A DNA stretch of 64,000 nt from Picocystis sp. L7 (GCA_020975725.1 QXJR01000008.1:620001-684000), one strand, 5' to 3'. Shown: positions 1-9,415, counted from the first letter of the stretch. Numbers and translations are program-made. Notes: a model not told the origin generated them from the sequence alone.

Positions 1-707
1 CTCTCCACCTGCAGCAACGGTTCCAGGTACGCGTGCATGTACGGGACCACTTGGATGGACGATGCAATCAGGTGTACGTTTGCGTCGCTATTCTTCAATT
101 CTCCTTCGAGCCACTTCCACTGCTCTTCTCCAAGCACGTCTCCGGTCGATCCTTCGAGTCCCGGAACGAGTGGGTCCCGAAAGGAGCGTGTGTCTAGGAG
201 GATGACTTTGACTTTTTTCCCTGCTGGTCCGAAGTCAAGAGAGGAGTACACTCCGTTCCTTTCCCTCTTTTTACTTCCTTCCGGTTCTTCGAAGAAATCC
301 CACATGAGCTTTTGCCTTTCAAGCAGGTCTGCACAGGTGCCCTTTCCGAAGTCATTCAAGCACCCGTCGTGATCGTCGTACATCCCTCTTACGAGCGTGT
401 TTCGGACCAGTCCTTCGTACCCTGGATTTCTCTTCTGCTTTTCGTAGCAATCTTGAAGCTCTTCCAGTGTGGGTGCGATCCACTTCCCGTCCACTTTTCG
501 ATCTGCATACACGTTGTCGCCAAGGAAGAGGAACAGGTCGGGTCGCTTGTCCTGCACGTCCTGCCAGAGCGGCTGGGCTTCGTCCTGGTCGTTGCACGAA
601 CCGAAGGCCATCTTTTCCATGGTCCATTCCACCTTCTCGTCCGCACCTCGCGACGCCTTCCACGTCCAGGCGATCCCCAGTGCGCCCAACAGGCGTGCCA
701 TGCCCAT
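1..707 (-). CDS. PhoD-like metallophosphatase, C-terminus beyond window
   Basis: About 235 codons are visible from the ATG at 707; the frame is still open at base 1, so the C-terminus lies outside the window. The N-terminus MGMARLLGALGIAW is hydrophobic and could be a short signal or anchor. The family marks of PhoD/alkaline phosphatase D metallophosphoesterases follow: FGSCNDQ near residue 36, then PDLFLFLGDNVYADR near residue 60 (metal-ligand Asp and Asn), then GMYDDHDGC and later VILLDTRSFRDP. Family members are extracellular or organellar phosphatases or phosphodiesterases using a binuclear metal centre. Substrate cannot be told from the sequence. It points away from the DUF1995 gene across a purine-rich spacer. 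Confidence 0.8.
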   Translation of the reverse strand, partial: MGMARLLGALGIAWTWKASRGADEKVEWTMEKMAFGSCNDQDEAQPLWQDVQDKRPDLFLFLGDNVYADRKVDGKWIAPTLEELQDCYEKQKRNPGYEGLVRNTLVRGMYDDHDGCLNDFGKGTCADLLERQKLMWDFFEEPEGSKKRERNGVYSSLDFGPAGKKVKVILLDTRSFRDPLVPGLEGSTGDVLGEEQWKWLEGELKNSDANVHLIASSIQVVPYMHAYLEPLLQVE

Positions 708-794
708 CCCTTCGTGTCGGTGGACCGACGCACCTTTCGGACCCCCCCATGGAATCTCCCCCTGGACCGGACGTCTTAACTTCGACTTAACACG

Positions 795-1042
795 GGATGG
801 AGAGGGATGGAGAGGGATGGAGAGGGAGGAGACAGGGAGAGAGGAGGGGGAGTCGAGAGGAGAGAGAGGGAGAGAGGGAGAGAGGGAGAGGGAGAGGGAG
901 AGGGAGAGGAAGAGAGGGAGAGAGGGAGAGAGGGAGAGAGGGAGAGAGGGAGAGAGGGAGAGAGGGATTGAGGGATTGAGGGAGATGGAGAGGGATTGAG
1001 GGAGAGGGAGAGGGAGAGAGGGAGAGGGAGAGGGAGATTTCG
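795..1042. repeat. Purine-only low-complexity tract, (GGGAGA)n
   Basis: About 250 bp of almost pure G and A on the plus strand, built from GGGAGA and GAGAGG hexamers. It lies in the divergent spacer between the PhoD-like gene and the DUF1995 gene. Homopurine tracts can form triplex or G-rich structures. Open frames through it (Arg-Glu or Ser-Leu-Pro runs) are an artefact of the repeat. Confidence 0.9.
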
Positions 1043-1073
1043 ACGAGGTGAACGGGAGGGGGAGTGCGGCAGC

Positions 1074-1886
1074 ATGGCAGGGAGCCTGCGATGGACAGGA
1101 ACGAAACCAACGCGGCGAGTGGGGAGGGAGAAGGGAAGGGAAGGGAGGTGCAGAGCTTCAGACAAATCGAGGACCGTGCCGGTGCCTGAACAGCCGGAAA
1201 TCCAGGTCTCCCAAGCCGTGGGAGCCGTACGGAGGGCGTGGGAAGAAGGGAACGGGAAACAAACCGTCGAGCTGCTGTTGCCAGTGACCGGAGCCACCGA
1301 ACTGGACGACTGGCCGGGTGGGATCAAGCAGCAGTTCAGGGCCGCACAACCCATGGTGGAAGGGATCCTCAAGGAGCTCAAGAAAGACGAGGGGTTGTCC
1401 GGTAGCCTGGCCGTGGACGTCCTCGACGAAGTCGACGCAGTGGGGGTGTGGTGCAACGAAACCATGCTTGCCGTCCTCTTTCCTACGGCAGAGGTGCTGC
1501 AGAAGGTTGCCGAAATGGCCCGAGGAAAGAGGTTGGTGCTCCTCATCAACCCGCAGTGGAGGTCCGGACAGGTCATCAGCGACTTCGGGCTCGGGAAGAA
1601 GAAGAAGCTGGCCGAACAGTTTCTTTCGGACTTCGTACTAAGCTATGGACTCCAACAAAGAAGAATGCTCGGTGAGGACATCCGAATGCTGCGATGCTTC
1701 CCGGGTGGGTGGCAAATATGCGTAAGAAACAGCAACGGAAACATGGAGTGCATCGCAACTCCCGAAGAACTACCATCGTACAAAGAGATAGAGAGCATGC
1801 TCAGAGGCCGCGAAGGGTCGATAGCTAGCAAAAGTTGGCTTGATAGAATCAAAATGGAAGCAAAGTTTTTGAAAGACAATCTGTAG
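1074..1886 (+). CDS. DUF1995 family protein, probably plastid
   Basis: 270 aa. The ATG at 1074 (MAGSLRWTGT) is chosen because the open frame upstream runs into the Arg/Glu-coding purine repeat. The first ~32 residues are basic and Arg/Gly/Ser-rich, like a transit peptide. The rest matches the DUF1995 fold: VELLLPVTG, GGIKQQFRAAQP, a Gly/Ala-rich middle (LVLLINPQWRSGQVISDFG) and the closing CFPGGWQICV segment. In plants and algae DUF1995 proteins are mostly plastid stroma proteins of unknown function, and the domain also occurs at the C-terminus of a plastid adenylate kinase. No kinase part is present here. Family assignment is good; function is open. Confidence 0.8.
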   Translation: MAGSLRWTGTKPTRRVGREKGREGRCRASDKSRTVPVPEQPEIQVSQAVGAVRRAWEEGNGKQTVELLLPVTGATELDDWPGGIKQQFRAAQPMVEGILKELKKDEGLSGSLAVDVLDEVDAVGVWCNETMLAVLFPTAEVLQKVAEMARGKRLVLLINPQWRSGQVISDFGLGKKKKLAEQFLSDFVLSYGLQQRRMLGEDIRMLRCFPGGWQICVRNSNGNMECIATPEELPSYKEIESMLRGREGSIASKSWLDRIKMEAKFLKDNL

Positions 1887-1914
1887 GAACGGCAACAAAA
1901 CTCAAAAAGATGAT

Positions 1915-2787
1915 TTAGGAGTGATCCTTGGTTACTTTCGGACGGGCCTCCAGAGAGGGTATGGCCACTCCCCGAGTATTTAACCAGGACAAGTCCAACT
2001 TCCATTCGTGCGCTGAGCGAGCCTTCCAAACCGCAAAAACTTCTCGGACGTAGGCATTTGAAAGTTCTTTCCCGATGCCATTGACCTTCTGCAAGTGCTC
2101 GATGGCATCATCCAGTTTTCCTACCGCCATGGTCCGGCCCAGGTGCTTTACCTGGTGGCAACGTGGGCATAGTGCAACTAAACCTACAAGCTTTTGCACT
2201 TGGTGCACGGGATCATACTCCCACCGTTCGTGACACTCTACCGGCCATTTGGCCCCCTTCCCCCCGCACACCTCACACCGGTGGTGCGCAATTTCATACT
2301 GTTCCTTCCTCAGTGTATCCCAGTCCGCTTTGGGAAGCCAGCTGCGCAGATTGCATCCCCATTGGGACTCCGGGACCATTTCCACGGGCAATCTCATTGC
2401 GGATACGGCTACATTCAAGCCAAGCAGGCCCTTTTCCGTTCGTCCGATGGAGTCCACTTGACCACACATGACGTCCTGCGCCACCTTGGAGGTGAGTTTC
2501 GCCGGTATGTATCCGACCTCCTCCCCTTGCAGCGTGTGTACGGACACGGCAAACGGGTCGTACTCGTTGTTCGGCTCCTTTACGAGCAATATATCGTCTC
2601 CAAGCTCCATGTGCTGGAGCACTTTCTGCCTCCCTTGGAACGACACGCCCACGACGTGGAAGATCATCCTCCACTCTGCGTTGGGTGTCCTTCCTGCCGC
2701 TCCCACGCACCCACGTGTTCTTCCCGTTCTTCCTCCGGGCTTCCATCCCCCCCTGGCGACGCGCACGAGTCGCACGCAGCTCCGCAT
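1915..2787 (-). CDS. HIRAN domain + HNH-like zinc domain protein
   Basis: 290 aa from the ATG at 2787. The open frame extends upstream to 3060, but that part is Pro/Arg-rich promoter-like sequence. Residues 1-38 are basic (MRSCVRLVRVARGGW) and could target mitochondrion or plastid. Residues ~41-105 form a HIRAN domain: FHVVGVSFQGRQ, LVKEPNNEYDPFAVSV and VGYIPAKLT. HIRAN binds DNA 3' ends in HLTF/Rad5. Residues ~171-215 carry CEVCGGKG, VECHERWEYD and ALCPRCHQVKHLGR, i.e. two Cys pairs (171/174, 207/210) and His residues arranged like an HNH nuclease zinc fold. No helicase or RING part is present. A small DNA-end nuclease is the inference. It is divergent from the F-box gene. Confidence 0.75.
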   Translation of the reverse strand: MRSCVRLVRVARGGWKPGGRTGRTRGCVGAAGRTPNAEWRMIFHVVGVSFQGRQKVLQHMELGDDILLVKEPNNEYDPFAVSVHTLQGEEVGYIPAKLTSKVAQDVMCGQVDSIGRTEKGLLGLNVAVSAMRLPVEMVPESQWGCNLRSWLPKADWDTLRKEQYEIAHHRCEVCGGKGAKWPVECHERWEYDPVHQVQKLVGLVALCPRCHQVKHLGRTMAVGKLDDAIEHLQKVNGIGKELSNAYVREVFAVWKARSAHEWKLDLSWLNTRGVAIPSLEARPKVTKDHS

Positions 2788-3227
2788 CCCTCGTGCGCGC
2801 CAGGACAGCTGGCACGTGTTCGTCGTCACGTGGTTTCGTCCACTTGTCCGTTGGGGATCGATCCAGCCTGGTTTCTTGGACGGATCCCCCCCGTTTCCTG
2901 TCCGTTCGAGACCCTTCCTTCCTCCTCGGGAAGCTGGTTCCCTTCGAAAAGGAAAGGGAGAAGGGGAGGAAGAGACCCGTTGACCCGACCCCGCCCTCTT
3001 CTCGTGTCCCGGGGGGATTCCCGGGGGGAGGTCCGAGAAACGCCCCGGACCGATCGGCAAGGGGACGCCTACCGATGCGACCTCTCCGATGGAAAGGGAA
3101 CCGTCTCGGGTCTGAAAGGAAAACGCCCTTCCTTTCCAGCGAAACGTACCTCACGACGGAGGTCCCGAGAGTGCCAGCTCCAAAAGGACCGTTTTCAAAG
3201 CGACAAACCGAGCCAAAGGCTGGTGCG
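2788..3227. promoter_or_regulatory. Divergent promoter with CCCTTTCGAA-type motifs
   Basis: The 440-bp spacer between the HIRAN-HNH and F-box start codons. It contains TTCCCTTCGAAAAGGAAAGG (about 2938-2958) and then GGAAAGGGAACC, TGAAAGGAAAACGCCCTT and TTTCCAGCGAAACG between 3090 and 3150. The same core recurs upstream of other genes in the window. No coding evidence is seen. Its role as a shared promoter is inferred from position. Confidence 0.45.
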
Positions 3228-4217
3228 ATGAAGCGGAAGCGTGGAGAAGATAAACGTGGTGGAGAGGTGCCACAAGATGTGCTGGTGGATATCATGAGAA
3301 GAATCGAGAGAAGGGACCAAATGCGAGCAGCTTGCGCCTGTCGGAACTGGAGAGAGGCCGTCCAGGAGGCCAGACAGCCGTTGAAGGACTTGCACGTCGA
3401 AGGACAATTGCTCAGCGATCGAAAGGAAAAATCCGTAGACGTGGGATTCTTTCCCAATGTAGGCAGATCTATCACAGTGTTCCGAGGCGACAACTTCTCG
3501 GAAAACACTCTGGAGATGATACACCGTGTGGCAGGAACCACCCTGAGGGGATTACACATCATCAACACTGGATGCGGGAGCATGAACGATCAGGAGGAAT
3601 CAAAGGATTTCCTTCAGCTAGACTTTTCACGATACAACTTTCCAGTGCTGGAGTACCTGCATTTGGAGAACCTAACCATTGCATCTCTTGGGCAAGAATC
3701 ATGCAGTGTGCCAGCACTGGAGCATCTCTCGGTGAAAGGTAGAAAACCTTCGACATCGAACTGGACCATCCTGAAGAGGCCTCTGTTGGACTTGGAGTGT
3801 TGCCTTCCAGAGCTCCGAACATGCTTTGTGGAAAGTGTGATGCTCCTAAGCCCAACACTGTTCGTCCAATCATTGCAGAAGAGCCCCCTGCTGTCACATC
3901 TACGAGTGTGGAATTCCACGGCCTTTCCTTTCCTATGGCCTTTCCCTTGCCAGTCCATTCACTTGAGAAACTGCAAGGTGCTGGAATGGATTGACGTTGC
4001 GTGGTTTCCAGCGAAATTCTGGCTCCCGAAGCTGAAGATGGCCACCATTGGCTCCATGCATCTACCCTCGGTGCCCGAGGTCGAATTCCTGGGCAATCCA
4101 ACGGACGGCACGGAAAGTACGCGATCGGGCAACGTCAAAGAGGAGCCTTCCCGGGGTGCATTTGTTCTCACTGTGTTGGGCAGAAACATGAAGGTCAGCA
4201 AAGGTGAGGTGGTATAG
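3228..4217 (+). CDS. F-box / leucine-rich-like protein
   Basis: 329 aa starting at MKRKRGED (ATG 3228). Residues ~13-48 form an F-box: EVPQDVLVDIMRRIERRDQM followed by ACACRNWREAV. The rest is an irregular leucine-rich region with repeated L..LHL/L..LSV elements (LEYLHLENL, LEHLSVKG, LSHLRVWNS, IHLRNCKVLEWI), as in F-box/LRR substrate receptors of SCF ubiquitin ligases. The substrate is unknown. The frame is clean and intronless. The acidic/Ser-rich end (NVKEEPSRG) precedes VLGRNMKVSKGEVV. It pairs divergently with the HIRAN-HNH gene. Confidence 0.7.
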   Translation: MKRKRGEDKRGGEVPQDVLVDIMRRIERRDQMRAACACRNWREAVQEARQPLKDLHVEGQLLSDRKEKSVDVGFFPNVGRSITVFRGDNFSENTLEMIHRVAGTTLRGLHIINTGCGSMNDQEESKDFLQLDFSRYNFPVLEYLHLENLTIASLGQESCSVPALEHLSVKGRKPSTSNWTILKRPLLDLECCLPELRTCFVESVMLLSPTLFVQSLQKSPLLSHLRVWNSTAFPFLWPFPCQSIHLRNCKVLEWIDVAWFPAKFWLPKLKMATIGSMHLPSVPEVEFLGNPTDGTESTRSGNVKEEPSRGAFVLTVLGRNMKVSKGEVV

Positions 4218-4857
4218 GCCTTGCCATGGTGTTCTGTATCCAGCGCATGCAAAGGGATTGGTTTTGGTTCCTCGTGCTACGGATCGAAAAATAATAATAA
4301 AGCGCTCGCTACGCTGTTCAGCACGTACAAGTGCTCTTGCAGCTTTCCCCCGCTCGCCTTGGTGTGGTCGTCGACCGCCATCGTCCGATGCCTTGCATCC
4401 TCGGCCGTTCGCGTTTCATCCGTCCACCTGACCGTCGGTTGCAGATCCGACTCTTGCGATCCTTCCTGGCCGAACCGCTCGAGGTGTCGCCTGCATCGCA
4501 GCGGCAGCCGTGGCGTGTCTTCCCGTCGGTTGGGCGACGTGTCGGAACCTGCCAGCTGTCTTCCTGAACTTCTTCGTTAACATCCGCCTTCCCCTTTCGT
4601 CCTCCCTCCCCCTTCCCGATTAACTTCGTGGCTTAACCTCCGGTCTTGCCTGGGTGCTGTCCCCACCCACCCGTCCCGTTCCGAAAGGAAGATCGACCCG
4701 GTCGTGCTCCCTTTCCCAAGGGCGTCGTGTCCGATCGATCCTCGGGTCTGTTCCTTTCCGAAAGGGAAGGGAACCCGGAGAAGGCGACGGAGACGTGGCC
4801 ATTGTGTCGATTCGACGTGTCCAGCACGACGAAGCGCGCACGTGCATCGCCACTTGC
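4218..4857. promoter_or_regulatory. Intergenic; PIMT upstream region with TTCCGAAAGG motifs
   Basis: 640 bp holding the 3' end of the F-box gene (an AATAATAATAAAG stretch near 4290 could serve polyadenylation) and the upstream region of the PIMT gene. Between 4675 and 4775 it carries TTCCGAAAGGAAG and the near-palindrome TTCCTTTCCGAAAGGGAA. I see no convincing gene here. Confidence 0.4.
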
Positions 4858-5847
4858 ATGCACTTGGTCCAGCGCCGGTGTGCCTGGAGAAGTGGACTGA
4901 GGAACAGGAACACGAGGAAAAGGACGAAGGTCGCCACGACGGTCGCCCGCGGACTGTGGACGACGAGCAACCAACTGTGGGCAGGGATCGTGGCCCAACG
5001 TCGTGTCCTGCCGCTGCTGGCCTTCGCGGTCTCGCTTGGGTTCCTGAACGCACCTGGAATCAAACCGAACATGAGCTGGAGAAGCCACGGGAAAAACAAC
5101 GAAGACCTCGTCCACCAACTCAAAAACAATGGGTTGATCCAATCGAACGAAGTGGAGAAAGCCATGTTGGCAGTCGACCGAGGTGATTACGTGCCGAAAG
5201 GCGCTTCTGCGTATGCAGACACGCCTCTTCCCATCGGACACAATGCTACGATCAGTGCACCCCAGTACGTGTCGGACGGATCCGAAATCGATGGGAAAAC
5301 ACACACGTCCGAAGGTGCGCGAATTGAAACTGACGCAATAGAACGACGGATCGAACGCAATTGCAGCATGCATGCAACCTGCCTGGAACTGTTGAAGGAC
5401 AGCCTGTTTCCAGGAGCTCGCGTGCTTGATGTGGGCAGTGGCAGCGGGTATCTAGTGGCCGTGATGGCCGAAATGGTAGGGAAGGAGGGACAAGTGACAG
5501 GGATCGAACACATCCCTGAGCTGACAGAGCAATCCAAGGTGGTGCTGGACCGCAAGAAAGCCCCGCACTGGCCGCCAATCAAAGTCCTTTGTGGAGATGG
5601 GAGATTAGGATATCCACCAAATGCACCATACGATGCCATACACGTGGGAGCAGCCTCACCAGAGGTACCAGATTCTCTCATCGAACAGCTCAATCCCGGA
5701 GGTAGAATTGTCATCCCTGTGGGTTCGGATTACCAGGGCCTCATGCTGGTGGAGAAGGATGAAAACGGGAAAGTGCACGAGAGAAACACCATGGGAGTCA
5801 TGTACGTACCTCTGACAGACAAAGCCAAACAGCTTTCAAGATGGTAG
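4858..5847 (+). CDS. Protein-L-isoaspartate O-methyltransferase; one in-frame intron
   Basis: Repairs isoaspartyl damage by methylating it with S-adenosylmethionine. I place exons at 4858-5264 and 5367-5847 (295 aa). The intron 5265-5366 is 102 bp, stop-free and a multiple of three, so read-through would insert 34 wrong residues. Splicing GTACGT..TTGCAG restores the family's invariant ISAPHMHA. The AdoMet motif I VLDVGSGSGYL and the later DAIHVGAA and LNPGGRIVIPVG are present. From ATG 4858 there is a ~70-residue basic leader with a hydrophobic run (VLPLLAFAVSLGFL), perhaps organelle or ER targeting. The ATG at 5071 (MSWRSHGKNN) would give the usual cytosolic length, so dual starts are possible. 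Confidence 0.88.
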   Translation: MHLVQRRCAWRSGLRNRNTRKRTKVATTVARGLWTTSNQLWAGIVAQRRVLPLLAFAVSLGFLNAPGIKPNMSWRSHGKNNEDLVHQLKNNGLIQSNEVEKAMLAVDRGDYVPKGASAYADTPLPIGHNATISAPQYVSDGSEIDGKTHTSEGARIETDAIERRIERNCSMHATCLELLKDSLFPGARVLDVGSGSGYLVAVMAEMVGKEGQVTGIEHIPELTEQSKVVLDRKKAPHWPPIKVLCGDGRLGYPPNAPYDAIHVGAASPEVPDSLIEQLNPGGRIVIPVGSDYQGLMLVEKDENGKVHERNTMGVMYVPLTDKAKQLSRW

Positions 5848-5941
5848 ATTCCGCAGAGAGATTGGTAGGGTAGAAAGCCAGGTCAGGTTTGCTTGTAAGC
5901 ATCTTTATTTCTGAAATCTGCCATTCACTGTTGCCTGCTTT

Positions 5942-7144
5942 TCACTGAATCCAATACCCACACAAGACGCCCAGGGCAGCGAGGAGGACGCTCAGAACAT
6001 AAAATACGGAAACCACCCGGGTCTCTTGAAGCCCACTCGGTGGAGCTGGCCACCCTCCCAACTCCAGATGGTGATGGAAAGGAGCCATCCTGAAAATGCG
6101 CCGCCCCTCACCGGTACTTTTTTTTGTGTGCTTAAAATACAGCACCTGCGCCATTACAGATAGAGATTCCATCGCGAATATGAACGTCGTGACAAAAAGA
6201 ACGAGGAGTGAATTTGTCGCCACTCCCACCATAGCGATACTACCTCCCAGTGCAAGAGATCCTGTGTCACCCATGAACACACGTGCTTTGTGACTGTTGT
6301 GTGCCAAAAACCCGATGCAAGCCCCAGCCATGCACGCACAAAACACTGCAATGCTATTGCACCCTTGTTGAAGGATAGCAATCCCCATGCCCGCAAAGGC
6401 AGCCGCACATGTACCGGCGGCTAGGCCATCTAGCCCATCAGTCAGGTTGACGCCGTTGCTTTCTGCAGTGAGTGTGAAAAGTGCGAGTGGCCAGAAAGCC
6501 ACTCCCACTGGAACTGTTAACCCCATGATTACAGGAATGTTCTGGAATGCTGCGGGTGCACTGTTGCACTTGAGCCAGACCAGATACGCCATGCCTACTG
6601 CTACTTGCAGCGCAAATTTGAGTTGCGGAGGAATCCCTCGATTGTTTTTCTTCACCAAGATCATCCGATCATCCACGAATCCCACGGCCGCGTACAGCAA
6701 AGTGGCAATTGACAATGCAATCACTCCCAGGGACCATTGAGCCATCACACAAGCTACCATCACTCCACACGGCACAAAGAAGCACCCACCCATGGTGGGT
6801 GTTCCGCTTTTGCTGAGATGAGCTTGTGGACCTTCTCTTCGAACAAACTGTCCCGCTTCCACTGCCTTCAGAATTGGGATTGCAAGCACACCGCAGGCCG
6901 CGGATATCAGCGAAGAAGTAGCAAATGCCCTGGCCATCGCACCTGTGCGATCGAAGAAAGAGAAGGAGGTCATCACTGCAGCTGCCAATGCGATCGACGC
7001 CTGTTTGCCTTCTCCAAACGTCGCGACCTTCGACGATGCCGACGCTTGCACGCGACACTTCGTGTGCGCGCTGGTGTGCGGGACACGCGAGAAGGACGCA
7101 CGAAGACGCGAAGGACAGAGGACTCTCGCTTTCGCTTGCACCAT
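5942..7144 (-). CDS. mraY: MraY, phospho-N-acetylmuramoyl-pentapeptide transferase, plastid-targeted
   Basis: 400 aa from ATG 7144. Makes lipid I by moving phospho-MurNAc-pentapeptide from UDP to polyprenyl phosphate, the first membrane step of peptidoglycan synthesis. All MraY signatures are present: catalytic DD at 158-159 (FVDDRMILVKKNNRG), NLTDGLDGLA at 233-242, FMGDTGSLALGG around Asp292, and the MraY-specific histidine loop PFHHHLELGGW at 355-365. About ten hydrophobic segments are seen. Residues 1-45 are basic and Ser/Ala-rich, a plausible plastid transit peptide; bacterial MraY is ~360 aa. In eukaryotes MraY is known from lineages whose plastids keep peptidoglycan. The gene is intronless, converges on PIMT and lies downstream of the 5-phosphatase on the same strand. 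Confidence 0.93.
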   Translation of the reverse strand: MVQAKARVLCPSRLRASFSRVPHTSAHTKCRVQASASSKVATFGEGKQASIALAAAVMTSFSFFDRTGAMARAFATSSLISAACGVLAIPILKAVEAGQFVRREGPQAHLSKSGTPTMGGCFFVPCGVMVACVMAQWSLGVIALSIATLLYAAVGFVDDRMILVKKNNRGIPPQLKFALQVAVGMAYLVWLKCNSAPAAFQNIPVIMGLTVPVGVAFWPLALFTLTAESNGVNLTDGLDGLAAGTCAAAFAGMGIAILQQGCNSIAVFCACMAGACIGFLAHNSHKARVFMGDTGSLALGGSIAMVGVATNSLLVLFVTTFIFAMESLSVMAQVLYFKHTKKSTGEGRRIFRMAPFHHHLELGGWPAPPSGLQETRVVSVFYVLSVLLAALGVLCGYWIQ

Positions 7145-7647
7145 CGCGACAGGACGGCTTCTCGCCGCCTGCGACACTCCGCTGGTCGACAACGACTGGG
7201 TGACTGGTGATCGATGCCAGAGAAGATGTTGTCGGTAGAACACACTGGCCAACCCAAACCAGGCCTCTGTCCAAAAATGGGAAGGAATGCAGAGAGTGGA
7301 GACGAGATGGAACACAAATGACCTCGTTTAGTCAAAGGAAAGTGCACGGGGATCCTTGAAAATTCAAGGCACCCACTGCAACGATGCATGAAGTGGATCA
7401 GCGCGGCCGATGATGCCAGGCGTCCAGTGCCAAGCTAAGCTAAAGGCGATGAGAAAGTACCCAAACAGCCATGATGTATACCAAGAACCAAGATGCCACA
7501 GAATTTCAGTGATACAATCAAAAGATAACGGCCTATTCGATCTCCTCTTCTCCTTGTGACAAGGGAGCGCGATGAAGAGAACGGAAAGTTGCAACTGACC
7601 GGCCAGGAACAACCTGCATCGTCCAAACCCAGAATGCGCCCGGGGCT
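7145..7647. other. Intergenic between INPP5 end and MraY start
   Basis: About 500 bp with no convincing gene. A short Trp/Leu-rich open frame on the minus strand (7364-7612) lacks family resemblance and lies where the 3' UTR of the 5-phosphatase is expected. Confidence 0.4.
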
Positions 7648-9415
7648 TTATTCTCTAAATAAGTGCAAAGTGATAATTGAGCTTCCCACCCGTGTGCCAC
7701 CAAGGCTGAGAGGGCAAGTTGCAACTACTTCACTTTCATCAAGATGATCAAAGACAGAAAAGACAGCATACCCAACCAACCCACGGCCGCTCTTCTTCCT
7801 TGCCTGAAGTATGATGTGTCCTGTGTAGCCCGCGCGCTTGTACTGCTTCTCTGCATCAGCAAATCCCACATCAAGCTCTCTGTATGAAAGTGTCAAGGTT
7901 TCATCTTCCGTGGATACTATCTTGTCAGGCTCCGGGAGGACTGTTCTGAAAGTTCCGGGTTCTCCCTTGCAGTATTCCATCGTGATAACGTACGGATTGT
8001 ACAAACCAGCCTCCGCATCCTTGTTGCACTCGAAGGTCACGGAGAGACCCAGCAGCTTGACAGAAGGGCAGCGAAGGTGAGCTTTCGAAATACCCAACTT
8101 GAGTGAAAAAAGGGATAGCACAGGCTTGTGGTCCGAGGACGTGACGCTTTGACAAGATCTGTAGTACTTGAGAGTCAGCTTGTTCTTCAGGCAGGGCAGA
8201 GAGTGGTACAGGACCCTGTCTGTGTAGGAAGGAACCCGCTTTGTATTGAATGGGTTGCCTTCTGTAAAGCCATCCTCGTCAGCATCCTTTTGTCTATTGT
8301 ACTTGAACGTCGGAGGCCACTGGAGAGGTCCTTCTTCGAAGCCGTACAAGGCTCGGCCACATTTTCTTTCAGCAGCTAACGTGTCTGCAGCACTTAGCTT
8401 CACCCATTCTCGTCTCTCGATGTAGGAGCAGACGAGATCGAACCCGGACAGGCCTCTGTATGATCCCACGGAAGCATCCAGTAGATATGGATCCACGCGA
8501 TAATTCAGATCACCGAGGAAGAAGACGTGGTCGTACACAGCCGGAATGTCGAGCGCATCCTCCTTGTCTTTGGTGCTGGAGAGAATGGCCTTGGCCGACT
8601 TGTTTCTAGCATCCAAGAAGTCCTGGCCTTCGTGTGCAGCTAGATGGCAGCAGCAGAAACACAGGCTCCTACCGTCAGCTTTGAAGGAGACGATGGTTGC
8701 CCCTTTATTCCCAATCATGTTGAGCACTCCCGTGGCCAGGGTGCTGGTTTCCACGTCTGTGATGATGTCGGACATCCCGCTGCTCTTCCTTGCAAATACA
8801 AACTGCCGGATCTGCAAGAGATTTGCCTGCCCCACCAGTACAAAGTCTTCTCCTAAGAACAATTGCATGGTTTGGTACAGATGGACTCTGCATTCGTTTT
8901 CTTTACCTGCCGCATCTGTGGCCATGTAAGCTCCTATGGCGAAGGGTACGAGGATCCCGGAGGACGCGACGCTCCCAATCACTCCTCCTACCGCAGCTGT
9001 GACCTACACGTGACAAAAAACCCGTCGGTGATCCATATCGTAGGGGGTCAGCGCACCTTCTACGACACATTCGGGTCCGTTCGACGCGAGGTCTCTCCTT
9101 CCTTCGACACCCACGCACCTTCATCATGTTCCGGAACCACGTGGCGTTGCGCAGTTTCCTCGTGGCGGACGATCCTCTGCCAAGCTCGGAGGACAGCTGG
9201 GCTATTTTCTCGAACGAGAGCGCGTCCTTCACGGAGTAGTGCGCTTCTTGAAAGCCAAGGCAGAGGATGTCGGCTTCGGAGGCGACGCTGAGGACGTCTC
9301 GGAAGTACTCTTCGTCCGGGGCTGCGTTTCCCAGGTTCCACGTGCCCACGAAGACGTCCAGAGGCGTCTCCATGTCCCGACGTGCCTCGCTGCGACACAA
9401 ACGTGCGCCTTTCAT
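7648..9415 (-). CDS. Inositol polyphosphate 5-phosphatase; two exons
   Basis: Removes the 5-phosphate from inositol phosphates or phosphoinositides. Exon 1 is 9415-9119 (99 codons) and exon 2 is 9003-7648; the intron 9004-9118 has GTGCGT..GTGTAG ends and a CTGAC branch site. The product is 550 aa. Exon 1 holds VGTWNLGN and LGFQE; exon 2 holds QANLLQIRQFVFAR, GNKGATIVSF, the HLAAHE loop, FLGDLNYR, SYTDRVLYHS and the catalytic SSDHKPV. All key residues of this Mg-dependent exonuclease-endonuclease-phosphatase fold are kept. The last ~150 residues look beta-rich and C2-like, as in SHIP and other 5-phosphatases, but that part is uncertain. No SAC or RhoGAP domain is visible. Confidence 0.88.

Noticed and set aside
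776-1576. Long open frames on the minus strand rich in Ser, Leu and Pro
   Set aside because: They are translations of the GGGAGA repeat plus the antisense of the DUF1995 gene.
7364-7612. Minus-strand 82-codon Trp/Leu-rich frame that looked like a small membrane protein
   Set aside because: No family resemblance, no upstream motif, and it sits where the 5-phosphatase 3' UTR should be.
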